From positions 114,158-178,157 of the forward strand of contig NZ_FMZU01000018.1 in assembly GCF_900101545.1 (NCBI RefSeq): a stretch of DNA of 64,000 nucleotides, read 5' to 3'. Shown in pieces: positions 27,259 to 35,858 of this stretch (within the stretch, counting starts at the first letter, position 1; every line of letters begins with the position of its first letter). The notes below the pieces were generated by a model that had not been told where the DNA came from, searched no databases, and saw only the letters and a program-made list of their open reading frames with translations. Both the position numbers and the translations under genes were made by a program. Source of the stretch: Variovorax sp. CF079. GTDB lineage: Bacteria > Pseudomonadota > Gammaproteobacteria > Burkholderiales > Burkholderiaceae_C.

Positions 27259-28314
27259 ATGTCGACACCACGCATCGTCCGGGCCGCTGCGATTCAGATC
27301 GCGCCCGATTTCGAGAACCCCGACGGCACAGTCAACAAGGTCTGCGAGGCCATCGACGAAGCCGCGGCCAAAGGCGCGCAGCTCGCGGTCTTCCCCGAGA
27401 CCTTCGTGCCCTACTACCCGTACTTCTCCTTCGTGCAGCCGCCGGTACAGCAGGGCCCGGCCCATCTGCGGCTGATGGAGCGGGCGGTCGTGGTGCCAGG
27501 CCCGGTGACGGACGCGGTGGCCGAACGGGCCAGGGCGCGCGGCGTGGTCGTGGTGCTGGGCGTGAACGAGCGCGACCACGGCAGCCTCTACAACACGCAG
27601 CTCGTCTTCGACGCCGACGGCCGCCTTGCGCTCAAGCGCCGCAAGATCACGCCGACGTACCACGAACGCATGATCTGGGGCCAGGGCGACGGCGCCGGGC
27701 TCAAGGTGGTCGACACGCGGGTCGGCCGCGTCGGCGCGCTGGCCTGCTGGGAGCACTACAACCCGCTGGCGCGCTACAGCCTGATGGCGCAGCACGAAGA
27801 GATCCACTGCGCGCAGTTCCCCGGCTCGCTGGTCGGGCCGATCTTCGCGGAGCAGATGGAGGTCACGATCCGCCATCACGCCCTGGAGTCGGGCTGCTTC
27901 GTGGTCAATGCCACGGGCTGGTTGGCCGACGAACAGATCCGCGCCGTCACGCCCGACGAAGGCCTGCAGAAGGCGCTGCGCGGCGGCTGCCACACGGCCA
28001 TTGTCTCGCCCGAAGGCAAGCACCTGGCGCCGCCGCTCACCGAGGGCGAGGGCATGGTGATCGCCGACCTCGACATGGCCTTGATTGCCAAGCGCAAGCG
28101 AATGATGGATTCGGTCGGCCACTACGCGCGGCCCGAGCTCCTTAGCCTGGCGTTGAACGACCGCCCCGCCACGACCACGCAGCCCATGCACGGCACGCCC
28201 GCATCGGGCACTTCATCCAACGACACCGGGAGCACCCGCCATGACCACGAGCCAAACCCCATCGAGCCGGCAACTGATGACCGAGCTGCAGTCCTTCGGC
28301 TTGCGGCTGGCTGA
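27259..28314 (+). CDS. Nit1C-type nitrilase (Sll0784-like)
   Basis: 351 residues with the carbon-nitrogen hydrolase triad Glu47 (VFPETFVPYY), Lys129 (KRRKITPTYHER) and Cys163 (ACWEHYNPL). True nitrilases of this group hydrolyse nitriles to carboxylate and ammonia. The C-terminal ~25 residues are polar, low in complexity and overlap the radical SAM gene by 74 bases. In cyanide-using pseudomonads this gene is essential for growth on cyanide, yet its true substrate in vivo is debated. Confidence 0.94.
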   Translation: MSTPRIVRAAAIQIAPDFENPDGTVNKVCEAIDEAAAKGAQLAVFPETFVPYYPYFSFVQPPVQQGPAHLRLMERAVVVPGPVTDAVAERARARGVVVVLGVNERDHGSLYNTQLVFDADGRLALKRRKITPTYHERMIWGQGDGAGLKVVDTRVGRVGALACWEHYNPLARYSLMAQHEEIHCAQFPGSLVGPIFAEQMEVTIRHHALESGCFVVNATGWLADEQIRAVTPDEGLQKALRGGCHTAIVSPEGKHLAPPLTEGEGMVIADLDMALIAKRKRMMDSVGHYARPELLSLALNDRPATTTQPMHGTPASGTSSNDTGSTRHDHEPNPIEPATDDRAAVLRLAAG

Positions 28315-29347
28315 TCCGGGCGCCGGCGCGGCCAGCCGCCGCGGCGGCGCGGGGCCGTCGGACCACAAGGCCGTCACAGTCGACGGCCACACGATCATGG
28401 TGCCGGTCCACACCTCGAGCGCGTGGAACTCGCCGTTCACGGCGCAGGCGCCGGATGCGGAAGGCCGCAGCACCCTCACGCGCGGCAGCATCCCGATCGC
28501 GCGCATCAGCTTTCCGAAGCAGCCGCGCTTCTATGCCATGCAGACCTTCGACGGCGTGCCGTACTCGCACATCGCGACGCTGCACGGCTCGGACGTGCTG
28601 GCCACCACCGTGCTGCAGACCTGCATCCGCTACGAGAGCCGGAAGAAGAGCTGCAAGTTCTGTGCGATCGGCCAGTCGCTCGCGGCGGGACGGACCATCG
28701 CGCGCAAGACGCCCGAACAGCTGGCCGAGGTCGCGCGCGCCGCGGTGCTGCTCGATGGCGTCAAGCACATGGTGCTGACCACCGGAACGCCGAACGCCAC
28801 CGACCGCGGCGCGCGGATCCTCTGCGAGAGCGCCTTCGCGATCAAGGCGGCGGTGGACATTCCGATCCAGGGCCAGTGCGAGCCGCCCGACGACGACCAG
28901 TGGTTCCATCGCATGAAGGCCGCGGGCATCGACTCGCTGGGCATGCACCTCGAAGTGGTGACGCCCGAAGTGCGCGAGCGCGTGATGCCTGGCAAGGCCA
29001 GCGTGCCGGTCGCGCGCTACATGAGCGCCTTCGAGGCGGCGGTCGGCGTGTTCGGCCGGGGGCAGGTCAGCACCTACATCCTGGCCGGGCTGGGCGACAC
29101 GCGCGAAGCGATCCTGGAGATCTGCGACCGCCTGCTGGTGCTCGGCGTCTATCCCTTCGTGGTGCCCTTCGTGCCGATCAGCGGGACGCCGCTGGAAGAC
29201 CATCCTGCGCCCTCGCCGGAGTTCATGAAATCGATCCTGCAACCGCTCGGCCGCAGCTTGGGCGAAGCCAATCTCCGGTCCAGCGACATCAAGGCCGGCT
29301 GCGGCAAGTGCGGCGCCTGCTCGTCGCTGTCGGTCTACGAAAGCTGA
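28241..29347 (+). CDS. MSMEG_0568 family radical SAM protein (Nit1C cluster)
   Basis: 368 residues. The 4Fe-4S motif is not the usual CX3CX2C but CX9CX2C (Cys128, Cys138, Cys141 in CIRYESRKKSCKFCAIG), and the C-terminus has CX2CX2C at Cys354, 357 and 360 (CGKCGAC), which could bind a second cluster. The barrel contains QGQCEPPDDDQW and LGMHLEVVTPEV. The reaction is not known; in the cluster it should act on the substrate or product of the nitrilase. Starts at ATG 28241, or at 28277 for a shorter protein. Confidence 0.92.
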   Translation: MTTSQTPSSRQLMTELQSFGLRLADPGAGAASRRGGAGPSDHKAVTVDGHTIMVPVHTSSAWNSPFTAQAPDAEGRSTLTRGSIPIARISFPKQPRFYAMQTFDGVPYSHIATLHGSDVLATTVLQTCIRYESRKKSCKFCAIGQSLAAGRTIARKTPEQLAEVARAAVLLDGVKHMVLTTGTPNATDRGARILCESAFAIKAAVDIPIQGQCEPPDDDQWFHRMKAAGIDSLGMHLEVVTPEVRERVMPGKASVPVARYMSAFEAAVGVFGRGQVSTYILAGLGDTREAILEICDRLLVLGVYPFVVPFVPISGTPLEDHPAPSPEFMKSILQPLGRSLGEANLRSSDIKAGCGKCGACSSLSVYES

Positions 29348-29349
29348 AC

Positions 29350-29910
29350 ATGCCCTGCATCCTCGATGACGTCGTCGAACCGGCCTTGCAGTACGCGCCG
29401 GTCGAGTTCCTCGTGCGCGAGGCCGCGCAGGCCTGGGAGCGCGACGAGGCGCATGCCTTGCGCCGCGCCGTCTTCTGCATCGAGCAAGGCATCTTCGCCG
29501 GCGACGACCGCGATGCGATCGATGCGCAGGCCCAGCTGCTGGTGGCCATGTCCTGCCTCGGCGGCATGCCCGACCAGGTGGTGGGCACGGTGCGCATCCA
29601 CGAAGCGGCGCCGGGCCTCTGGTGGGGCTCGCGGCTGGCGGTGCATCCCTCGTTCCGCAGCCAGGGGCACCTGGGCGCGACGCTGATCCGGCTGGCCGTG
29701 TCGCGCGCGCATGCGCAGGGCTGCGAGACTTTTCTGGCGCATGTGCAGTCGCAGAACGTGGCGCTCTTCCACAAGCTGCACTGGCGCTCGCTCGGCGAAC
29801 TGGCCATCCACGGACGGCCGCACACCGAGATGCAGGCGGAGCTGGACTTCTATCCGCCTTGCCACGATGCCGTGAGCGGTTTCGTGTCGCGTCGCAAGGG
29901 CACCGCATGA
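29350..29910 (+). CDS. MSMEG_0567 family GNAT acetyltransferase (Nit1C cluster)
   Basis: 186 residues from the ATG at 29350, two bases after the radical SAM stop. GNAT fold with an acyl-CoA binding segment SRLAVHPSFRSQGHLGATLI and a Cys-containing motif RRAVFCIEQGIF. Its end overlaps the next gene by four bases (ATGA). Acyl donor and acceptor are unknown; family membership and cluster position agree. Confidence 0.92.
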   Translation: MPCILDDVVEPALQYAPVEFLVREAAQAWERDEAHALRRAVFCIEQGIFAGDDRDAIDAQAQLLVAMSCLGGMPDQVVGTVRIHEAAPGLWWGSRLAVHPSFRSQGHLGATLIRLAVSRAHAQGCETFLAHVQSQNVALFHKLHWRSLGELAIHGRPHTEMQAELDFYPPCHDAVSGFVSRRKGTA

Positions 29911-30908
29911 CAAGCCTGGCCGAGATCGTTGCCGAGCTGCGCGCGAGCCGCGGCTTCGCGCACAAGCGCGATATCTCCGATATCGTGTCGGCGCTCGGCC
30001 AGGCGCTGCCGGGCGGCGCTGCCGACCTGTCGCAGGTGGTGCCGCTGGGCGACGACTGCGCGGCCATTCCCGACGGCCAGGGCGGCTATCTGCTCTTCGC
30101 CATCGAAGGCCTGGTCGAGGACTTCATCGAACGCATGCCCTGGTTCGCGGGCTACTGCGCGGTGATGGTCAACGTGAGCGACATCTACGCGATGGGCGGC
30201 CGGCCGACGGCTGTCGTCGATGCGCTCTGGAGCGCCGGCATGGACCCGGCGGACCAGATGCTCAAGGGCATGGCCGAGGCCTCGGCGAAATACGCGGTGC
30301 CGATCGTCGGCGGCCACAGCAACAATCGCAGCACGCGCCCGCAATTGGCGGTGGCGATCCTGGGCCGCGCGCGGAAGCTGCTGACCAGCTTCTCCGCGCG
30401 CCCCGGCGACCAGCTCGTGATGGCCGTCGATCTGCGCGGCGCCTACGAGGAGCCCTTCCCCTACTGGAACGCATCGACCCGCGCCCCGGCCGCGCGGCTG
30501 CGCGGCGATCTGGAGCTGCTGCCGCAGCTGGCGGAAGCGGGCCTTTGCGATGCCGCCAAGGACATCAGCATGGCCGGTGCCGTGGGCACGGCGCTGATGC
30601 TGCTCGAATGCTCGCAGACCGGCGCAGTGATCGACCTGGACGCTATGCCGCGTCCGGCCGGCGTGCCCCTGCTGCGCTGGCTGAGCTCCTTCCCCAGCTA
30701 CGGCTTCATCCTCAGCGTGCGCCCCGAGAAGCTTGCCGGCGTGCTGGCCCGCTTTGCCGCGCGCGACCTCGCCTGTGCCGTGGTGGGCGACGTCAACGAC
30801 ACGCGCACGCTGGTGCTCAAGCAGGGCGCCGAGCGCGAACTGTTCTGGGACCTGAACCGCGACGCCTTCATCTGCGAGGCTGCCGATGCGCAGGTGCTCC
30901 ATGCGTGA
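29907..30908 (+). CDS. Sll0787-like AIR-synthase-related protein (Nit1C cluster)
   Basis: 333 residues related to PurM/ThiL/HypE: N-terminal DDCAAI and an ATP-binding VNVSDIYAMGGRP segment, and a C-terminal domain ending with SSFPSYGFILSV. Members of this superfamily activate a carbonyl oxygen with ATP to form an imine or thio-group. It is too divergent for PurM function; no purine genes are adjacent. The start overlaps the GNAT stop. Confidence 0.92.
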   Translation: MTSLAEIVAELRASRGFAHKRDISDIVSALGQALPGGAADLSQVVPLGDDCAAIPDGQGGYLLFAIEGLVEDFIERMPWFAGYCAVMVNVSDIYAMGGRPTAVVDALWSAGMDPADQMLKGMAEASAKYAVPIVGGHSNNRSTRPQLAVAILGRARKLLTSFSARPGDQLVMAVDLRGAYEEPFPYWNASTRAPAARLRGDLELLPQLAEAGLCDAAKDISMAGAVGTALMLLECSQTGAVIDLDAMPRPAGVPLLRWLSSFPSYGFILSVRPEKLAGVLARFAARDLACAVVGDVNDTRTLVLKQGAERELFWDLNRDAFICEAADAQVLHA

Positions 30909-32073
30909 CGAAGGCCGCACGCAGGCGCCGCTGAAGATCGGCCTGCTCACGCATTCGGTCAACCCGCGCGGCGGCGTGGTGCACACGATCGAGCTCGCCC
31001 ATGCCCTGCACGATGCCGGCCACCAGGTCACTGTGATGGCGCCGGCCGCACCGGGCCAGAACTTCTTCCGGCCCGTGCGTTGCGCCACCGAACTGGTGCC
31101 GGTCGCCGGCGCGTCGCGCAACATGGTGGAGATGGTCGGCCAGCGCATCGAGGCCTATGTCTCGCACCTCTCGGCCTTGCTGCAGCACACCCGCTTCGAC
31201 GTGCTGCACTGCCACGACGGCATCGGCGGCAACGCGCTGGCCACCCTGCGCGAACGCGGACTGATCGACGGCTTCGTGCGCACCGTCCACCATCTCGACG
31301 ATTTCGCTGACGCGCAGCTGATGCGCTGGCAGCAGCGCTCGGTCACCGAAGCCAGCCAGGTGTTCTGCCTGAGCCGCCAGTGGCACGAGGTGCTGTCGAA
31401 GCAGCACGGCATCGACGCATCGGAGGTATGGAACGGCATCGACACCCGGCGCTTCACGCCCGTGCCCGAAGCGGGCGATGCAGCGCTGGCGCGCAGGCTC
31501 GGCATTCGCACGGATGCGCCGGTGCTGCTCGCCGTGGGCGGCGTCGAGAAACGCAAGAATACGCTGCGCCTGCTGCAGGCCTTCATCCGGCTGCGCGCCA
31601 CGCGGCCCGATCTCCAGCTCGTGGTGGCCGGCGGCGCGAGCCTGCTGGACCACGCGAAGTACGCGCACGACTTCGCCGCGCTGGTGCGGGCCGCCGAGCT
31701 GCCGACCGGCCCTCTTCAGCCGCTCCTGATCACCGGCCCGCTGGCCGATGCCGAGATGCCCGGCCTCTACCGGCTGGCCGACGCGGTGGCGATGCCCTCG
31801 GTGCGCGAAGGCTTCGGCCTGGTCGTGCTCGAGGCGCTGGCCAGCGGCGTGCCGGTCGTGGTCTCGCGCATCGCGCCCTTCACCGAGTATCTGGACGCGG
31901 AGGACTGCAGCTGGGCCGATCCCCTCGACCCGGAATCCATCGCCCGCGCGATCGCGGCCGCATTGGACAGTGCATCACCCGATTGGATTGCCCGGTCCTC
32001 GGAACGTCTTGCCCGCCGTTTCAGTTGGGCCACGAGCGCCGAGCGCCATGTCGCGCTCTACCGACGCCGTTGA
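30901..32073 (+). CDS. MSMEG_0565 family GT4-type glycosyltransferase (Nit1C cluster)
   Basis: 390 residues from the ATG at 30901, which overlaps the previous stop by 8 bases. GT-B fold: GGVVHTIELAHAL in the acceptor domain, VGGVEKRKNTLRLLQAF in the linker, and EGFGLVVLEALASGVPVV, the family-4 donor-binding signature. It should transfer an activated sugar to a small acceptor in the cytoplasm. A glycosyltransferase in a nitrile-metabolising cluster is unexplained and suggests a glycosylated intermediate. Confidence 0.92.
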   Translation: MRDEGRTQAPLKIGLLTHSVNPRGGVVHTIELAHALHDAGHQVTVMAPAAPGQNFFRPVRCATELVPVAGASRNMVEMVGQRIEAYVSHLSALLQHTRFDVLHCHDGIGGNALATLRERGLIDGFVRTVHHLDDFADAQLMRWQQRSVTEASQVFCLSRQWHEVLSKQHGIDASEVWNGIDTRRFTPVPEAGDAALARRLGIRTDAPVLLAVGGVEKRKNTLRLLQAFIRLRATRPDLQLVVAGGASLLDHAKYAHDFAALVRAAELPTGPLQPLLITGPLADAEMPGLYRLADAVAMPSVREGFGLVVLEALASGVPVVVSRIAPFTEYLDAEDCSWADPLDPESIARAIAAALDSASPDWIARSSERLARRFSWATSAERHVALYRRR

Positions 32074-32086
32074 AGGGAGAAACACC

Positions 32087-32371
32087 ATGCCCGTCATGCA
32101 TTTCAACGTGCGCTGGCCCGACCAGAGCGAGACGCGCTGCTATTCGCCTTCGCTCGTGGTGCAGGACTACCTGATCCCCGGCCAGCGCTACGCGCTCGGC
32201 GATTTCGTGGCCCGCGTGCGCGAGGCGCTGGTCATCGCTTCCGAGCGGGTGCGCGCCAAGTACGGCTTCGCCTGTTCGCAGGCGATGGACCAGCTGGCCG
32301 AGATCGAGGCCATCGCCCTGCGCTTCGGCGACGAGCCCGATGTGCAGGTCACCGTGATCGCCTTCGATTGA
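32087..32371 (+). CDS. MSMEG_0570 family nitrogen-starvation protein (Nit1C cluster)
   Basis: 94 residues, MPVMHFNVRWPDQSETRCYS and onwards, with an AAGGGAGA ribosome site 7-10 bases upstream. The SxxVxDYLxPG pattern (SLVVQDYLIPGQRYAL) and the YGFACSQAMDQLAEIE helix are typical of the family. No catalytic motif; the role is unknown, possibly a structural or regulatory partner of the other cluster enzymes. Confidence 0.9.
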   Translation: MPVMHFNVRWPDQSETRCYSPSLVVQDYLIPGQRYALGDFVARVREALVIASERVRAKYGFACSQAMDQLAEIEAIALRFGDEPDVQVTVIAFD

Positions 32372-32394
32372 CCTCTCTTCGCCTCCTTTTCGAG

Positions 32395-33687
32395 ATGCCC
32401 CACATGCCCACCACTTCAAGCACCCACTACAGCATCATCATCGTCGGCGGCGGCCAGGCCGGCCTCGCGATGAGTCACTGCCTGCAGCAGCGCGCCATCG
32501 ACCACCTGGTGATCGAGAAGCGCAGCCTGGTCCACACCTGGCGCACGCAGCGCTGGGATTCCTTCTGCCTGGTCACGCCCAACTGGCAGTGCAATCTGCC
32601 CGGCTGGTCCTACACCGGCAGCGATCCGCACGGCTTCATGGTCAAGGACGAGCTCAATGCCTGGCTGGCCGGCTTCGTCGAGCAGGTGCAGGCGCCCGCG
32701 CTCGAAGGCGTGAGCGTCGACAAGGTCTCGCGCGCCGGCGAGGCGGATCGCTTCACGGTCGAGACCAGCGCCGGCCGCTTCACCGCCGACCAGGTGGTGG
32801 TGGCCTCCGGCGGCTACCACAAGCCGGTGGTGCCGCGCATGGCCGAGCGCCTGCCCTCGTCGGTGGTGCAGTACCACTCGGCGCAGTACCGCAATCCGGC
32901 GCAGCTGCCCGAGGGCGCGGTGCTGGTGGTGGGTTGCGGGCAGTCGGGCGCGCAGATCGCCGAAGACCTGCACCTCGCCGGCCGCAAGGTGTTCCTGGCC
33001 ACCGGCAATGCGCCGCGCTGCGCGCGCTTCTACCGCGGCAAGGACGTGGTCGACTGGCTGGCCGACATGAACTACTACGACATGCCGGTCACCGAGCATC
33101 CGCTGCGCGAAGGCGTGCGCGACAACACCAACCACTACGTGACCGGCCGCGACGGCGGGCGTGACATCGACCTGCGCCGCTTCGCGCTGGAGGGCATGGA
33201 GCTCTACGGCCTGTTGACCGGGCTCGACGGCGACCTGCTGCAGTTCCAGCCCAACCTGCGCGAGCACCTGGATCATGCGGACCAGGTCTTCAACAGCATC
33301 AATGCGTCGATCGACAAGTTCATCGCCGGCAACGGCATCGATGCGCCGCCGGGCGTTCCTTACGTGCCGGTGTGGGAGCCCGCCGAGGAACGGGCCACGC
33401 TGAGCCTGCGCGCGTCGGGCATCACGAGCGTGCTGTGGTGCATCGGCTTCCTGCCCGACTTCGCCTGGGTCGATGCGCCGGTGTTCAACGGGCGCGGCGA
33501 GCCGATGCACCTGCGCGGCGTGACGCAGCAGGCCGGGCTCTATTTCCTCGGGCTGCCGTGGCTGCACACCTGGGGCTCGGGTCGTTTCTCCGGCGTGGCG
33601 CGCGATGCGCTCTACCTGGCCGAGCAGATCGAAGCCCTGCAGCGCGGGCGCGCGAGCACGCCGCTCGCGGCCGAAGCGCTCGCCTGA
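32395..33687 (+). CDS. MSMEG_0569 family flavin-dependent oxidoreductase (Nit1C cluster)
   Basis: 430 residues from the ATG at 32395, or 427 from 32404. FAD-binding GGGQAGLAMSHCL at residues ~20-32 and a second Rossmann motif VVGCGQSGAQIAEDLH for NAD(P)H, as in flavin monooxygenases and CzcO-like enzymes. The C-terminal ...WCIGFLPDFAWVDAPVF is family-typical. It is the last gene of the cluster and stops 12 bases before the convergent nadM gene. Oxygenation of the pathway intermediate is plausible but unproven. Confidence 0.92.
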   Translation: MPHMPTTSSTHYSIIIVGGGQAGLAMSHCLQQRAIDHLVIEKRSLVHTWRTQRWDSFCLVTPNWQCNLPGWSYTGSDPHGFMVKDELNAWLAGFVEQVQAPALEGVSVDKVSRAGEADRFTVETSAGRFTADQVVVASGGYHKPVVPRMAERLPSSVVQYHSAQYRNPAQLPEGAVLVVGCGQSGAQIAEDLHLAGRKVFLATGNAPRCARFYRGKDVVDWLADMNYYDMPVTEHPLREGVRDNTNHYVTGRDGGRDIDLRRFALEGMELYGLLTGLDGDLLQFQPNLREHLDHADQVFNSINASIDKFIAGNGIDAPPGVPYVPVWEPAEERATLSLRASGITSVLWCIGFLPDFAWVDAPVFNGRGEPMHLRGVTQQAGLYFLGLPWLHTWGSGRFSGVARDALYLAEQIEALQRGRASTPLAAEALA

Positions 33688-33699
33688 AGCGAAGAAGGC

Positions 33700-34770
33700 T
33701 CAGGCCAGCGCGGCCGGCCGGGGCAGCAGCCCGAGGAAGTGATCGAGCATCTGGAAGTGGTCGTCCAGGAACTGCTCTTCGCGCGCGCACAGTTCGCCGA
33801 TCGGCACCCACTCGACGGCCTCGGCGTCGTCGTCCGCGCGCACCGCCGGCAGCTCGCGATCGCCCAGATCGAAGAAATGCCCGTGGGTGATGGTGCGGCC
33901 GCGCTGGCTGCGATCGGGGCGGTCGAAGACCTCGGTGCTGGCCAGGCAGGCGAGCAGCGTGGCGGCCGGAAGATCGAGGTGCGTTTCTTCCTCGAGTTCG
34001 CGCAGCGCGGACTGCAGCGTGGTCTCGCGCTGTTCGAGAAAGCCGCCCGGCACCGCGGCCAGGCCCTTGCCCGGCGCATGGCCGCGGCGGATCAGCAGCG
34101 CGTGGTCGCGGCATTTCACGACGCAATCGACCGTGACCAGCACCACCGGGTAAGGCGATGCGGCCCATGACTCGTCGTGCTGTCGGAGGATCTCCCACTC
34201 CTGCGCAAGCTGGCCGAACAGCGGCGCGGCCATCCATGCGCGCAGGAAGGCGAGAGTGCTCGCCGGCACGGCGCGGGCCAGCGTTTGCGGCGCGTCCTTC
34301 GCGTTGCCGAAGATCGCGGCGCGCACCGCGTTCGCACTCGCGGTGTGAACGCGCTCCACCGCTTGCAGCGTCCAGCCTTCGAAGCCGTGGAGGTAGTCGC
34401 GCGTGGCGTCCTTGACGTGGCCGATCAGCACGGTCGACGAGGGCAGGGATGCACCTTGCGCGGAGAGCGCCGCATCGATCTCCTGCCGCACCTCGGCGAA
34501 CCAGCGCTCGTCGTCGAAGTGGTCACGCATCGGCACGAAGAGCACGCGCTCGCGGTCGGCCCCCGGCAGTGCAAGGCGGATCATCTCCGCGCGCTCCTGC
34601 CAGCTGAAGGGGTTCTTCGGCGAACGCGCCTGGAAGGCGGAGCCGATCACCACCGCCACGCGCGGTGCCGCTTCGAGCGCCTTCTTCAGCAGGGCCTGGT
34701 GGGCGTTGTGGAAGGGCTGGAAGCGGCCGATGAGGACGGCGAGGTCGTGTGCTGCGGGGTGGGCGGTCAT
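33700..34770 (-). CDS. nadM: Bifunctional NMN adenylyltransferase / Nudix hydrolase
   Basis: 356 residues. The N-terminal NadM-type nucleotidyltransferase has GRFQPFHNAH (variant of GxFxPxHxGH) and a C-terminal SANAVRAAIFG segment; residues ~210-340 are a Nudix domain with the box GGFLEQRETTLQSALRELEE. The same fusion is known as Slr0787 in Synechocystis, making NAD from NMN and hydrolysing ADP-ribose. It converges with the Nit1C cluster. Confidence 0.94.
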   Translation of the reverse strand: MTAHPAAHDLAVLIGRFQPFHNAHQALLKKALEAAPRVAVVIGSAFQARSPKNPFSWQERAEMIRLALPGADRERVLFVPMRDHFDDERWFAEVRQEIDAALSAQGASLPSSTVLIGHVKDATRDYLHGFEGWTLQAVERVHTASANAVRAAIFGNAKDAPQTLARAVPASTLAFLRAWMAAPLFGQLAQEWEILRQHDESWAASPYPVVLVTVDCVVKCRDHALLIRRGHAPGKGLAAVPGGFLEQRETTLQSALRELEEETHLDLPAATLLACLASTEVFDRPDRSQRGRTITHGHFFDLGDRELPAVRADDDAEAVEWVPIGELCAREEQFLDDHFQMLDHFLGLLPRPAALA

Positions 34771-34954
34771 GGGCGAATTCTGGCAGCCGCTGCTGTCGCC
34801 TCCGCGGTGCCCCGGTGCATTGCAGCCATGTGCGTCATGACAAAGCGCCTATGGAGCCATGAATACTTAAGGCGTACTCTCGGATGCAATAGCCAGCGCG
34901 CCCTTGTCGGATGAGGCGATACGGCCGAACTGGGGTTGGAAAGGACAAAGCGAC

Positions 34955-35245
34955 ATGGGGTCACCAGCAGAGATGTGCAAGAGACTTCAACGGTTGTTTG
35001 CCTGGATGTTCCTGCTGGCGACGATCTCGCTGTCCAGCTTGGTCGGGGTTGAGATTGTCTTTCCACCTCCGCCCATAGCCCCTCCGCCAGAGCGTTCACT
35101 CTTGGATCTCCTCGAGTTCGATCTGCCCGACCCGCAGCTGCTGGCTGTCGTTGTGGCGCTGGTCTTGGAAGTTGCGTCATTCGCCGGCCTGACCATCACG
35201 ACGCTGCTGGATTGGCTGGACATTCGCCACCACCGCTCTGCCTAG
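34955..35245 (+). CDS. Small orphan membrane protein
   Basis: 96 residues from the ATG at 34955, with GGAAAGGA 10 bases upstream; a TTG start at 34904 would add 17 residues. Two hydrophobic segments, LFAWMFLLATISLSSLVGVE and LLAVVVALVLEVASFAGLTI, flank a proline-rich turn (PPPPIAPPPE). No family recognised. GC content and codon use look lower than in neighbouring genes, which fits the accessory character of this stretch. Confidence 0.6.
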   Translation: MGSPAEMCKRLQRLFAWMFLLATISLSSLVGVEIVFPPPPIAPPPERSLLDLLEFDLPDPQLLAVVVALVLEVASFAGLTITTLLDWLDIRHHRSA

Positions 35246-35278
35246 TCGGCAAGTGCCCCTCGACAGCCTTCGGGCCGG

Positions 35279-35497
35279 TTAGAGACCCGCTCGGATTCCC
35301 TTAGCCGATGACGGAATCGGTTCATTCGCCTCGCGGTCAATGTCACTGCACAGCGCCTCGTCAAGGACGGGCTCCTCCCCGTGGAGCAGTCGTGTTCGGG
35401 CCGCAAGCACTACAGCCTTGTGCACGGCCTCCGGCAAGGTGCGTCCGTTCAGATAGTCGGCGATCAAGGCTTCGGCGGCTGCAAAGAAAAGGGACAT
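35279..35497 (-). CDS. Small hypothetical protein
   Basis: 72 residues, MSLFFAAAEALIADYLNGRT and onwards, preceded by a strong GGGGGAG ribosome site. Amphipathic and helical (LPEAVHKAVVLAARTRLLHG), acidic in the second half. No family recognised. A second minus-strand frame ending upstream (35361-35603, beginning MSGPDGRGKLARRIGQALAA) overlaps it and could be its detached N-terminal part. Confidence 0.5.
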   Translation of the reverse strand: MSLFFAAAEALIADYLNGRTLPEAVHKAVVLAARTRLLHGEEPVLDEALCSDIDREANEPIPSSAKGIRAGL

Positions 35498-35657
35498 GGC
35501 ATATCTCCCCCGGCCCCTGTGGGCGCAGCACTGAGTAGACCTCAGCGGCGAGCGCCTGGCCGATCCGGCGTGCCAGTTTCCCCCGGCCGTCAGGACCGCT
35601 CAAGGCCGTCCTGAAGCTTGGTGAAGGCGCCCCATAGCCTCGTACAGACGAGGGTCG

Positions 35658-35858
35658 CTACTCAAGAAAGCTGGCCCGTATCTGGTCCCCTGCGGTCCCA
35701 TCTTCGGTGCCATAGCCATCGCCGAGCGCAGCGCACTCGGTGACTACACATTCAGCAAAGGTCCGCACAGCGGGCGGGACCGGTTCACCAGCCTTCAGGA
35801 GGCCAGCCATCACAGCCAGCTCTTCGAAAACCTCGGCGGGGTCTCGATTTGGTTCCAT
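35658..35858 (-). CDS. Small acidic hypothetical protein
   Basis: 66 residues, MEPNRDPAEVFEELAVMAGL and onwards. Acidic, one predicted helix pair, two cysteines in ECVVTECAAL. No clear ribosome site precedes the ATG and no family is recognised, so it may be spurious. Confidence 0.35.
   Translation of the reverse strand: MEPNRDPAEVFEELAVMAGLLKAGEPVPPAVRTFAECVVTECAALGDGYGTEDGTAGDQIRASFLE

Noticed and set aside
35240..35262. GTGCCCCTCGACAG resembling the tRNA-Arg 3' end, as a possible attachment-site copy
   Set aside because: Only 14 bases match the tRNA end, with an insertion; too short and imperfect, and no integrase is near.
35361..35603. 80-codon minus-strand frame overlapping the small gene at 35279-35497
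   Set aside because: No ribosome site and no family match; mentioned only as a possible broken N-terminal part of the neighbour.
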